A stretch of 64,000 nucleotides of DNA from Motacilla alba alba. Taxonomy: Eukaryota; Chordata; Aves; Passeriformes; Motacillidae. How positions within the stretch are numbered: position 1 is the first letter of the stretch; each line of letters begins with the position of its first letter. A model generated the notes under the pieces. It made no database searches. It was not told the DNA's origin and saw only the letters and a list, made by a program, of their open reading frames with translations. Where the stretch lies: assembly GCF_015832195.1 (NCBI RefSeq), contig NC_052020.1:6330254-6394253 (forward strand), read 5' to 3'. Of this stretch, positions 28,311 through 41,300 are shown in pieces. The position numbers were made by a program, and so were the translations under genes.

Positions 28311-28381
28311 AAAAAAAAAAACAAAAAACAAAAAAAAAAAAAAAAACAAAAAAAAAAAAAAACCAAAAAACCCAGAAAAAC
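28311..28381. repeat. A-rich tract with interspersed C
   Basis: About 70 bases almost all A, with C every 6-18 bases. It has no recognisable retroposon body upstream, so it is called low complexity and not a poly(A) tail. Confidence 0.9.
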
Positions 28382-29515
28382 AAGGCAGGTACCTCATGAT
28401 GGTAGTGATGAATCTTCCCAAATTGAAAAGCAGAGAAAGAGCAAATGAGAAAGCAGAATTAAAAGAAAAAAGGAGGGAAATCAGGGATGCGCAGTGCTTG
28501 CTGACTTGTATTTAAAGCACTACAAAATTATTTGACTACAACACAGCAATAACACCGGTATAGTCTTAAGGGAGAGAAATACAGTTAATTATATAAATTT
28601 GCAATTGCCATAAATTGAATGGAAAGAAAACCCCTTGATGCAGGAAGGAATTATAGCTAGATTTATCAGGATTAATTTAAATAAAAGTGGGAATAGAGTT
28701 TAATGCTGCTGTGGAGTAGTTCTCTTAAAAGCTCACAAGAAATTATTCTGTAAGGAGACTGTGGAGTTTATGTGGGAGGGGAATTGAATTTGGGAAGTCA
28801 CTCGCAGAAGAAAACTTGCAGAAGTGCACCAGATTGGTGCACTGCCAAATCAGCATCTCCAATGCCCCTTCAGCTGCACCACCCAGCCTCAGGATCCCAG
28901 CTCACTCCAGAGAGCTCCATGGGATGCTGGAAGAACAAAGGGACACAGATGCTCAGAGCATCCCCACATCCACCTCTGTGGTTCTTTAGAGGAAATCCTG
29001 AAAGCCATGAAAGAATTCCTGAAAGCCATATTGCTCAGTCTGCCTGGGTCTCTGCTCGTCAAAGAGCACTAAAGTTTTTACTGGTTCTGCCCTGAAAAAA
29101 ACATCAAATTCCTACCAGCTGGAATGGCAATTTTAATGACTGGAATGATGACACAAATTTCACCACTGTTAAACAGGCCTTATTGCAATCACTCATTTCA
29201 AAATCCAAAAAAAGGAAAATACATGAACATTTTATGTAAAAGTGTTTTCGTTTTGATGGTGGGTTATTTTGCAAGAAGTACCATAAACATACAGTGATTA
29301 CAGACATCTGTAAAAATGCTGGGAGTCCTACCCAGCAGCTCTGGACACAGCTTTTTCAAGCAGAGTCAAATGCAAAAGCAATCTCTGTATCAGAGTCCAT
29401 GGGAAATCTGAAATCTGAACCCAGAGCAGGTAAGGAGAAATTAATTTTGAATCAGCAGTTTATTTAAAAAGCCAGAAGCTCCCAGGTATTTAATGCTTTA
29501 CACTGATTTTAAAAA

Positions 29516-29530
29516 GGGGGGGGGGGGGGG
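29516..29530. repeat. G15 homopolymer
   Basis: Fifteen consecutive G between runs of A. Confidence 0.95.
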
Positions 29531-32381
29531 AAAAAAAGACAGTGGGAATCCCTTGTGCAAAATTCCAGCTTCATCCACAAGAGAGTGAAGAGCAAATGCC
29601 TGACAGCATTTCACAAAGGATTTGTCAAAAAAAGAAAAAGCTTTCCCTTCGCTCCAAACAAACCTTTTCTCAAAAGCTGCCAACATGTTCTAATGAAACA
29701 AAACAGAATCTCAAGCCCTGCTGTGACAGGACCGTAACTCAAGGTGATACAGATAAATTGGATAAATGGTATTAAATTAGTGATACAACATTCTATGAAG
29801 ATAATAAGTGATTGTGGAATTGTTAACACTTTGTGCTACAAAGCTGAGCTAAAAATCTCACTCAGCTGAGAATTCTTGTCTCAATATAGCCCCATTTTAC
29901 TTCTGAAAAACCAGGATACAAATATTTTACTACTCTGTTAGATAATTGAAATTCAGTCATCTACAAGTGCTTCCAAGTTAGCGCTGGTATTATGGAAGGT
30001 CAATTGATTTTACCTCCAAAGAATCTTTACAATTTGCATGTTTTTGGGCTTATTTGTTGTTTATTTCTGCTACAAGCACTAGTTTGTCTCAGCAAGTCAT
30101 AGACTGCATAATCAATTTCTCTTCTTTTTTTCCACAAAAAGCACAAGGCATATCCTGATCTGGTTTCCATCCTGTCTAAATACTTGGACTTTTCCATCTG
30201 TGTTCAGTGGTGCCAGCCTAAAACTCTCTTGCCTTTTCTCAAAAACATGAAGACTCAGGGGATACCCAGAAACACTTTTATTGTGGTGACTGAGATACAC
30301 AATGTAATGCATGGTAATCAAATGCAAAATCAAATAAAAATTCATAATTTACTCAGCAGTATCTAAGGGTTTGTAGCACTGGTGAGGCACAATGAGTGAA
30401 ACAGGCTGAAAGCTTCAGCACACACAAATTTTTCCATTGTGACAAATGCTCTCGCTGCACTTGATGATGATTCCACATTATATAAAGTCTTTTTCATTTC
30501 CCCCATTTAAGTCTCTTTTATTCAGCACTACAGAAGGAATTCTTTTCTGCTTCATTCTCCATCAGCCTGAGGGATTTTGGAGGATCACAACCACTGAGGT
30601 TATTAATTGGACAACACTATTTACAGACATGAAGACTGGGCTGCTCCACTGCTGCAGCACAATTACTGGAAATCTGAAACAGTGTGATGCATTTGTATTG
30701 CACTGCACAGCCTCACTAGGTAATGCTTCTATGGAGATTGCTTCTTATCAAAAAATGGCATGAAACTCTGGTTTCCTCTGTAAAATTGAATAATGGCACT
30801 CCAAAATCCACACCTAGGGTCAGCAGTACCCAGCATCATCATTTTCCTTCAAAGCTCTCATTCAAACTCTCTTTCACTGAAATGCCTAGAATTTTGGATC
30901 TTTATCATTCATGTCCCACTTTGTTTTTCATGTGATAGCTGGAGTTGTGACTTGCTATTTCTGTCTTCAATCTGTTATAGGGGAATATAAATCCAGAGAA
31001 AAGAAATTATTCCCTAATGTGATGTTCCCTTGCCTCTAGATTTCTTACTCATAATTACTTAAGGCTTCAGAGGTGGTGATATCAGAAACAGGCAATTATT
31101 GTTTCAAGTAAGGAATTAGGATCAGGAGGAGAGAAATTCCAAAGAAAGATGGATTTCAGAGCTCTGCAATTGAGTGGGAAGGCCAGCTCTTTTCAGGGAA
31201 GTCACTGTCCCTTCTGGTACCAGCAACTGTCCTTTACTTCGTGCACAATAACACCATTACTGGGGTTTTTGGAACTTCTGGAAGGGTGATGGTGCACAAT
31301 TTTACTAAAACTGGTTGGTCACAGAGGAGCACAATTGTAAGAACATGCCCCAAACTGCTCTCATTATCCTTCGGTGTTCATTCCAATTGTTACCTCCTAG
31401 AGAAAACATTTGGCTTGCACTTGGACTCTAAGCATTTCTAATTAATGCCAGTGATTTCATGATTAAGCAGCAGTAAAAGCAGGAATTTACACCAGTAGTT
31501 TAATACTGTTAAAACTCTGCTGATCCTATTCTAGTTTGGCAGAAAATGAGGTGTGGACACTGGAGGGATTGAGCAGATCTGGCTACCAGGAGCTTCATGA
31601 AAATCTTAGGCTCTGAATTAACCTCGTGGTCCAGATTCAAACCAGCATGAATTCAGAGGCTGTGACAATCATCATGAGAGCATCACTGGCACAAATGAAG
31701 TGTGGAGAGTCCAAAAGATGAGGCCACAGTGTTTGTAATGTGCCTGCAGCCCTGACCTGGAGGGACCAAAATAGCCCTGACTTACATGTTCATCTGCAGC
31801 TTACCCAAAAAGCTAGAATCACTAATTAGCAGAGGGTTACAGAGCATATTTGAAGTAATAACCTGAAAGAGAATGGCAATATGGATTTCAAAGGGAAATT
31901 TTTTCTGCACAAAGATGGTTATAAAAGGTTATGGAGCTGCTTATGGCAGCTCATTCAAACCTTTTGATATTCAAAAGGCATTTGACGGCACATCTCCTGC
32001 TGAAAGCCATGGAAAAAATAAATATGGGTCACATAGAAGGAAATATCCTATGGTGAGGACTAATTGCATTCATCTTTTATTTATACATGGAAACCTCATA
32101 AAACATTCCCTACCCCAGTGACATCCAAACACTTTCCAGACTCAGCTATATTTAGGACTCTGCTCTACTCCCTGGAGAGGGAGGTTCTGCCACACTCTAG
32201 GAGCTGGCTCACTAAAGATCCTCAAATTCGAAGAGCAAAGGGACTCACTGGCTGTTGTAATAAAAAAATGCAAATTAATGAGTTTCACCTTACCTAACCC
32301 ATCACATCTTTCTGTGTAAGAAACATCAACCGGTGTTATTCACATACTCTTTGAACGGAGAGGGACATGATTCTCTCTTCC

Positions 32382-32765
32382 AGGATTTTTCCTGGGGAAG
32401 GCAGTGAGAAAGCTCAGAGAAAGAAGAGAAAACATTTCTTATTTGCCGTTCCTGTTGTTTGGCACATGTGGAGTGTGTTATGGAGATTGTTTACCAGAAG
32501 GGATTCATTAATTGGATTCTGCTGAGGGTTGTTTGGATTGACTGGCCAGTTGGGTCAAAGCTGTGCCCTGGCTGTCTGGTAAGGGTCACGATAGTATGAT
32601 ACAGTTTTAGTGTAGAATGTCATATAATAGATATGTTTAGTATATTACATGTTATATTAAAAATGCTTAATAAAGCATTTGTTCAGCCTTCTGAATCATG
32701 GAGTCACTGCACGTTATTCCCTGGCTGGGGGCTCCCTGGCTGGGGGCTCCCTGCATCGATACCCT
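32382..32765 (+). mobile_element. Solo LTR of a second family, copy A
   Basis: Shares ordered blocks with 57480-57866: TTTTCCTGGGGAAGGCAGTG at the 5' side, 'ctgttgtttggcacatgtgg', 'atggagattgtt', 'gggtcaaagctgtg', 'cctggctgtct', a TA-rich stretch, then CTTAATAAAGCA and 'atggagtca'. The AATAAA at 32669-32674 is placed as expected for an LTR in + orientation. Its tail holds a tandem 15-bp duplication (32721-32750). Both ends are approximate and I could not identify a target duplication. I recognise the family as common in songbird genomes, from memory. Confidence 0.78.
32721..32750. repeat. 15-bp tandem duplication in LTR copy A
   Basis: CTGGCTGGGGGCTCC occurs twice in direct succession in the LTR tail. 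Copy B has no such duplication. Confidence 0.9.
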
Positions 32766-34459
32766 TGCCTGACAGATAAGAGCATTTTTTGGGCTAACAT
32801 GGACTTTTCCTCCTGGCTCCCCAAAAGCAGGGTCAAGTTACAGCACCTGGATGTCTGCACATGCTTGTGTACATGCTGATGCTGTGCTTCAAGCGTGGCT
32901 TATCTTCCATCTCCAGCACATTCCAATTGCAGGGACTCCATCCCCGGGCATCCTGAGCAGGGCTGGCAGAATTCCAGGCTTTTCAGTGTCATTCCCCATC
33001 ACAGACATTGGTTTAACCACGTGCAGCCTTTGCTTCTCTCATGTTCTTTCAGCAGACCTGGTTTTTCTGCTACCCCCTGCAACATGTCTGTTATTTTATC
33101 CTTTCACATCTTTCTGAATTTGTCATTTTACCAAGGGTCAATGTCACAGAAAATCATGGAAAAGTTCTGTTCTTTTTCTTGTTCCATACAACAAATTATG
33201 AACATGAAGGATTGTGGGAGCTAAAGCACTTCCATGCTTCGGAAGAATTTTGAGCACTAAAACTTTTTCCAAGCCATTTCAGAGGAAATGAGTTTTTATT
33301 TGCACACAAGTGAATTCTTGAGTGATTTCAACACAAAACAGACAGATGCTGTGTATTAATGCTGCAACTTTCAATTTTGGCATTTTGAAACCGAAGGCCT
33401 TGACATTTTTTTTTAATGAAAATTTGAAACTGAATTTTATTGTAATTAATTTTTAAAAATAGAAGAAAAACAAGAAAATGAAAAAAAACCCAACTTTATG
33501 TCTTTGCTATGCTAATAAATTAATATGCACAAGCCTGCTGGTTGGCCCACAGGCCACCTGGCACGGAATGGCTCATGTCACACCAACAAACTCCCATCCC
33601 TGCCAAAGCAGGCTCCGTTCAGATGGCAGATTGGAAAGGCTCCTGACCAACACCGATGCCTGAATCCTGCTTAGCTCCTATTTGGGAAAATGTCAGTGAG
33701 CTCAGGCCAAAAGGCAGCAGGAGACCTTTTGAAAAGTGTGACAATAGAGAAAATAATATTCTGATAAACACTGAAGTTCCCTGGCACTGTTTAATTTATA
33801 AGAATCAACATATTCTGGTTGCTTGTAAACTGAAAAAAAAATGGCTCTTTGTAGATAAATACCTATACTTGGCACACTACTACCAGGTGTTCTACACGTA
33901 TTTAAGCACTGCTAGTTGAAATAGAAGTTGCACAGGAACCACTGACTCAGTCAGTTTGGGACTCCAGAGGCTTAAAAATTTCATTTTAAACATCCTGTGC
34001 CATGAGGAAGGCTTGGAAAAGGGACAGTGGCAACACAGAAGTTCTCCTACCTGGTTTCCTCACATAAGAGTTTTATGAAGGCATTTTTAAGGAAATGAGG
34101 AAACAGTCTGCTAAGAGCACCAAAATTGCTGTTCTGTTGGTGCAAATCATTGTGTCTTTTGAATGGCATGAAAGACAAGGCACAAAGCTCTTTTAACCTC
34201 AGAAGAAAGTCTTAAAGTTGAGCTAAGCCTGTTTTTAAACTATAGAAACATTTTCCTTGTTCACTGAAGGTCAGGAAAATAGTTAAGGCAGCATTTAGCC
34301 CTCTGGAAGCTGTGAATGCTGCTTGTGCCTGCTCTAAGGAAGAAAGACTGAACTGGACAGGAAGAGAACAGGATGCTGCTTCTTCATTTTGGCTACCTAC
34401 AAACCTAACCAGGACCCAGCTGCAGACTTTCAAAATCAACGCACTGTGCTTTATGAGAC

Positions 34460-34522
34460 ATCCTCACAACCATTGAATGCATCCTCACAACCATTGAATG
34501 CATCCTCACAACCATTGAATGC
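34460..34522. repeat. 21-bp tandem repeat, three identical units
   Basis: Units start at 34460, 34481 and 34502. Each opens ATCCTCACAACC and ends TTGAATGC, and all three are identical, suggesting recent duplication. A diverged partial fourth (TTCTTCACC) follows. Confidence 0.95.
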
Positions 34523-35167
34523 TTCTTCACCTCTGCCTTTGAAACAAGTACCTGTAAGGGTCTCTAAACTCTCACACAACTCTTAGATCTGATTCTATTA
34601 CAGCCTCTTGCAGCAGCAGACAAAACAGCTCCTAACAGAGCTGGAGCAGGACCATTCAGCAAATTTCAGCCCACTGATATTATTTAACTTTCAGATAAAT
34701 GTTACTCTCAACAATCAAATCTTGCTGTTTGTTTTAATTAAACGCTCTCTTTGCTCATTAAATGAGGTTAAAAAATTTCCTCATTCAACAAAGCTCTTCT
34801 TAGCACAGCAAAGGATTTTTCCCATGCTAACAACCCTAATCTTCCATCTCTTTAGAAACTATTTTCTGCTTTTCAATGCCTTCTGTTGAGCTTTTCAAAA
34901 GCACCAACTTCAAAATCTTCCCTTCTGCAACCATCTTTCTGCATGTATTGAACACTGAATACACACAGTGTGATCACCTCATTCACAAACTCTGAACATT
35001 TTGAAAGGTTTCTGTATCGTAATTGGAGCCCCAAGAGCCTGCAGGATAAAGTCTACCTGTTCCTAAATGGGACAGGTAGAGAATAGAATCTCCTAGCTGA
35101 ATGTGGTGCATTCAGGATCTGGTGAATGGTACTGATCCCAAGATCCTCCTTCAGAAAGCAGGAAATT

Positions 35168-35336
35168 TTTTTATTATTATTAATTTTACTTTTATTAATT
35201 TAATTTGCTTATTTATATTTTTATAAAATAAAATAATTTTTATTAAATGAATTAGACTTTAAAATAAAATTTTATATTCTTATTTAATTTATTATTATTA
35301 TTATTATTGTTATTGTTATTGTTATTATTATTACAC
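35168..35336. repeat. AT-rich zone with ATT/GTT trinucleotide repeat
   Basis: Mainly A and T with TTTTATTAA words, ending in ATT units interrupted by GTT units (35290-35333). Confidence 0.85.
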
Positions 35337-38300
35337 ATTATTGCTGTGCTCTGTGGACTGCATCAAGGAGCTGGGTGCATCAGGCAACTCTGTGTTAGAA
35401 GTTTCCTGGGAAACCTGCCAGCAATCTCTTCCTGAAAGACTATTTCTTACCCAAGTCTTTCATTCTGGCATGTCATCTAATTACTGTTCTGTGACCCTGT
35501 TCAGTTCTCTGCATCAGCTGAGATGATAACATTTCCATAACAACAAGCCTGTGCCTAATGAGACCAATATTCAAAGGTTATTTCTTGTCTTGTGACAAAT
35601 CATAGGCTATCACTGCTTCCTTTTTCTGCAGTGACAGAATGCTGGGAGTGACTTCGGAATTTCCTCATCTTGGGAGGTTTCCTGCACACACTCCAGTGCC
35701 CTCGGAAAGCAGAGCCCAGTGCTCTGCTCCAGCAGAGAACAGAGGGGACTTCTGCTCGCCCTCGTGAAAAGATCAGCTGGAATTCATTGGGATAAAGATC
35801 CAAACAACAGAACCAACAGACTGAGCCAAGAGGAGCCTCGTTTGCTCCAGAATAACTTGTACTGGATGTCAGGGGCCACAAAGAGATCTGCCACAACAAA
35901 GCACGTGCCTTTCCCAGCCAAGGCCCTGATGCATTTCCTGCTCTGGAATCTGCCAGAGATTTCCTGCTCTGGAATCATGCATGCGATGCATGCGGGGATT
36001 TGTGAAAGGTGGTGAGAGGTCAGAATGGACTGGCGTGCGCCAAAATCGTAAGAAAGCCAGTGATTGTGCAAACCGTGATTGGAATGCAAATTCCTTGGGT
36101 TTATGGTTTCTCCTGCAGCCTGCTGGGAAGGCTGCGCTGCTGCGTGGGGCACGGAGCTCTCAGCTGAGACAAGGGAAGAGATTTCAGATTTATCTGCTGC
36201 CTTGCTAGACATGTCAGTGTGCTGGTGGAGATCTGACTGATAAGATAGGGCTCCAGAGAAGACTGGGATTTGGGCAGTTCACATCCCAGGCTCCCAGCAC
36301 TCTCCCAGCACTCTCTCTTTACACACTCCACTCTGGAAGGGCCAACCTGAGCGGCAGCTGCTGCTGCACTCATTTACATCAAAGCTGGGAAGGGAGGCAG
36401 AATAACAAAAGACAGCAAGCAAATTGTGCCAACGGTGCCATCAGAGAAAATGAAAGGAAAGAAACTTCATATGACTGAATTTCATCTCCATTTGTACTGA
36501 AGTGAGGACCACACAAAGATATCTGCAGAAGGATGGAAGAGGCTTACTGAAAGAGGATTTTAAAATAGCAGGAGAGTAGTCCTGGCTTAATCATCTCAAT
36601 CTTTAATCATAAATCAGATTTTATTTTTTTATGTTCATTCTGAAATTTACAAAACCTTTATACTGAACAGCTTTTTCTTGTATCAGAATTTTTTTTTTGG
36701 TTTTATGTGGATTTTGTATTGGCTGTGCACACATAAAAGCCACAAATATTTCATGTTGCAAGGGTAAGAGGGGAAAGCTTACTAATCTTATAAGCAAAAT
36801 CAATTAATTCAACTTGACTGTACAGGAATATAAAGTCAACTGTGTTACATAAATCATTGTAGTATCAAAGACAAGAGAAAAAACCTTACAGGATCAAGGT
36901 GGCATAGCAGATTTAGCATAGAAACAGTATGAAAAGGCATAATATTCAGTTACTCATAATGTTCCTAGAAACTTTCATGAAATTTTGGTCCCAACCACGT
37001 CACTGAAAGTTTTGCTGCAAACTTTGCTGAGTCCAGATTTGATTTTCCCTGTTTTCTTTCTCCTCCCCTTCAATCCCACCTTTTACCCCGAAAGAGAAAT
37101 AATTCCTTGATGGCATGCACTTCAAAGAAATAAATATCTACTGAAGATGTGCTACAAGGAATTTTTTTTTTTACTTCATCCAAAAAAAAAGTAAAATTTT
37201 TGGAAGTGTAAAAATAAAACTATTTAAGCATATGACAATATTGCCCTTTTAGCCTGATAAATATTCTGGAGCAGAACTAATGTTCTCCAGCGACACAGAC
37301 TTTAAATTAAAAATATAAAAAATTGAATACCTCAACATGAAATAATGAACACTGTAGCTCCATCCAATACATGTTATCTAAGATTTAACTTCAGGAGAAT
37401 GCAACATGCATGACCTTTAAAAAATCAACTTATTAATACCAATTGGGGTAAGCTGTATAGACGTGTATGTCTGCTATGGTGAAAATAACCTTCCCAACCA
37501 TCTCCTGATGCAATATTCCCTCATTTCACACTTTCATGTCTTGGGATATGCCCTAATCCTTCCTCAAATGTGGCACTATCATGTTTCTAAGTTTGAAATA
37601 CTGCAGAAATAAGTGATTAAAAAACCCAACATTATTTAATTTGAACAATGATCACAAAATTATCTGCCCTCTCAGCTATCAGTCTCATACAACATTTCTC
37701 TGAGATCTGTGACTTAAGAGACAAAAAAAATTGCTTGAGACTGGAAATCTGAAACCATTAAATATTAAAGAGAATAAGGGTAGCATGAGATCTTTCTGCA
37801 TAAAAAGTTTGGAGGTTTGTTGTTTGGTTGTTTTTTTTTTTAATCGTATCCTAACAAACTATAACAGCCCTCCTATAGCCAGGTCACAGTTTGAGTTGGC
37901 TCATGATTATTGGTGTCCAAAGTTTTCCTAAGAGATCTAAAGATCTCAGGGGGAAAAAAAGAGTGTTATAAATAGCAGCTGAAACTAGATAGTAACCTTT
38001 TATTTTTGTTGTTGTTAATGGTAATGTTTGGTCCATGATAATCTATCAATGGCAAAAAGATAACCTTTGTGGTCAGAGGTAATACCTTTTATTAGACCAA
38101 TTAGCAAAGTTCAAAAGGAGAGCCTGGCAGAGATGGATGAGCATTGCTTGTTTATTTCTCCAAACGTATCAGCTTCCCCTGCAAGATTTCCCTCCCAGTT
38201 AATGGTTTCATTAGCAGTGATGATTTCATCAGTTTGGCACCTGTCTGTTCCATCCACTGCCAGGGAGCCCTCTCTGGGCACTGAGGGAAGACTCTGGCCC

Positions 38301-41300
38301 TGAAGCAATCATTTAAACAAATCTGTCATTTTTGTTTCTATGGAAACATACATCTGGCTGCTTTCCCAAGCTGATAGCCAAGCCAGCCTCCCAGTCATGT
38401 TCCTTTCTTTTCTCTTGCTCTTAACCATTGTAAAGACATTTTACTCTCATGCTCACCTGTTTTGGAGGAATTCTGCTGCAGCCACCACTTGCCTGTTAGT
38501 GCTGGCTGGTGTTGGTTCAGCTTTGATTGAGTTTGCAGATCTGCCCCTGGCTGACAGCCACAGTGCATCACACAGAGCCCACACAATTCAGTTCCTGCCC
38601 TCCCATCTGACTCAGCCTGACAAAACCCCATCCATTTTGCTGCCTCGGTTGTCAAAGATCTTCCAGGACATTGAAACTTTGTACTTCTTAATTTTTAATA
38701 ACTGCAGGCGCTCGATTTTCAATTTCAAGTGCTACCCATCTTTTTGATTAATGAATTTTTTCTCAGTCTTCTACATAGGCATATTCTCCAGCCAATACCT
38801 ATCCCGAAAAGTCAGGTGAGTTTGTGGAAGTCTCTTGACATACCAATCAAAATGTGTTCCAATAACCAAGAACCAAATACATCCATTCACTTTTTAACTG
38901 TTAGTCTGAAAATTTACCCCAATATTTTATAATTTTCCTGTTTGCTAGAGTTGCTAATGTGTCAAGAGAGATATTTTCTCACGTATGTCCATACCTAATG
39001 GTTACACTTCTTAAATAAAGTCTTGGAATCATCTGATCTGATTTCCATTACTTTATTTCCTGCATGACTGACCACAGCAGGTCTTTGTCCAGGACCTTCA
39101 TACAACAGACCCAAAAACAGGAGTCCTGAAATTAGAGCTGGTTTGAAGAGGCTTTCAAATGAGAATCAGCTAACAGACCAGTCCTTGTTGCCTCCAGTGC
39201 CAAATGAAAGTTGCTATCCTGTTTATATAAATCTGAAGGATCTCAAAGAGTCTGCCTGTGCCCATCATGAGAAAATATGAAGAAATCTTCTGCAGTTTTA
39301 AAATTCTGCTAGTGGCACAGGAACATTTCCTTCATCAGGAAGTGTACAGTGTCCCCAAGAGAGGGCCTTTAAACCATGGATCCTAGATGCTCTTGCATTA
39401 AGCATTAAAAATTATGAGCATAATCATGATGTAGCTTTTCCTAACTGCATATTCTTTACATATTTCCCCTTTAACATATTCTTTACAAATTAACACTTAA
39501 AACAGTAGCCTGGCTTCACCTTCAAAATTCAAAGCAGTTATCTTCAGCTTCAGCAGAGGGGAAGGTGGGCTTCTCTTGCCTCACCAAAGTGCAGCTTTTT
39601 ACAAAGGTCTTTGTGACTACAAAAAATATCTTGATTTCACCATGACTTTAAAACACAAAATCCATCATATTGGCAGCAGATGTGAGTACAAGATGGGTGT
39701 ATTGAATAGTTCAGCTCTCCTCTGCAATACTTCCAGCTCCTTCTCTGAAGTATGTCAGAAAGTGCTTCAGAGCTCCTTAAACAAAATTTTCCTACGTGGT
39801 TTGATTAATTAGTGCAGTCAGAACTCTCTTACGAGTCTAGTATTGTATCTTAATTAATTGCTTAATGTTTCTTTTGCCTTGGGAAACTTGATGAATGGTC
39901 TTCAAATCAAACATCTGGTCATACACAGCAGCAATCGCTTACCCCTCTAATGGAGTGTACAGGTCATAAAAGATGGGAACGGTGCAAATAATGTTGGTCC
40001 TGCACTCAGTGTGCATTTTAGGGGATTTCCAGAAAAAAAACCTTCCTGGCCTTGGTGCAGGAAACCAGTTCTGTCCTTGTTTGCATGTGTAAATCAGTGC
40101 AACCTTCAACAAAATCTCCCCCCACACTCAATTTTTGCCTTTTCAGAGCTGGCACTACTGCTCCCTCAAACCACAAGGAACAAACAAAAAAAAACCCTCA
40201 CATTCTTTAAGCTTGGCTGACCCCAACCCTCTGCTAAGGATTTTCTGTCTCTGCTATCCTGATTCCTTTTTCTTCAGCCAGCCATGCCATTTCTATTATT
40301 TTTCTGCAGAGAAGGAGCACCAAGCTCTCACAGTCCGCCAGTAAAAATCCGGGTGCCTTGGATGACCTTGGGCACCCGCACGGGGCAATTCCCCCAAAAT
40401 TCTGCCAGTGTAGCTGAGAACTTCCAGACAAACAGAAGCCATTCCTGTCCAGTGCATCTCCCAAAAGCAATTTCTATCTCTAAACTGCAGCTGTAATTCC
40501 TGTAATTTTGAAGCATTTCTACAAGGACGCTTAAATGCTCGTGGTTTTTGCCAAGAAAGTATAAACAAAAATAGAACATTACATTGTAAAATTTTGTGGA
40601 TTTATTTAAACTCTAGGATCTTTGACAAATCACCTCAAATTAGGAATTCAGGTTTTTATATTCTTGGTTTATGAAATGGGATTTGAGGGTTAAGTGTTGG
40701 GCTCTAATTTTCAAATTAAAAGTGATTTTAAGAAATATCCCTAAATTGCTCATAATACCCCCAGGTGCTTGTGAAAAAACAAAAGGACTTTTAAACTCAG
40801 AGAAAGATGAAATGAAACTAAAATAAATTTTCTTCCCCTACATGTGTTACTGGATGTGGTTCACAATTAACATCCATAAAATAGTTTGAGGTCCCTGGCT
40901 ATAAATGACAATCACATGTGCATTTATGTACAGCCTATTGTGGTTATTAAAGACCATATGAGAATCTGAGAAAACAACATTTTCTGGTATTAATTACTAT
41001 TGAGAACATTGTTATGCCTTCATCTTCTCAAGGAGTGGATTGTGTTTGTACCTAGAACAGTGAAAAAAAACCAAAACCAAAGATCAGTGCTTCACTCAGC
41101 AGCATCAATACACTCCTTTTTTCTCCAGGCCAGGCAGTGAAAAGCACCACTCACCTAATGGGTGATTATATCTGCCCCCCGTGGTGCAAATATTTAATGA
41201 TTTATAGTGATGCATTTCCAAAATCCTATTTTAGGCAGTTTTGTGGGAGCCGTTCTGGGTACAGGAAGGCACCTTCATCTTCTGAGGCTGCAAATCTGAG

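Larger units (their letters stand above)
23937..32381. other. Non-coding sequence with simple repeats
   Basis: Holds an AT dinucleotide tract (27911-27946), an A-rich tract (28311-28381) and a G15 run (29516-29530). 'cctgaaagccat' is repeated near 28996-29032. No exon recognised. Confidence 0.55.

Noticed and set aside
28116..28448. Lys-rich 110-codon frame
   Set aside because: It runs through a poly-A tract; no protein features outside it.
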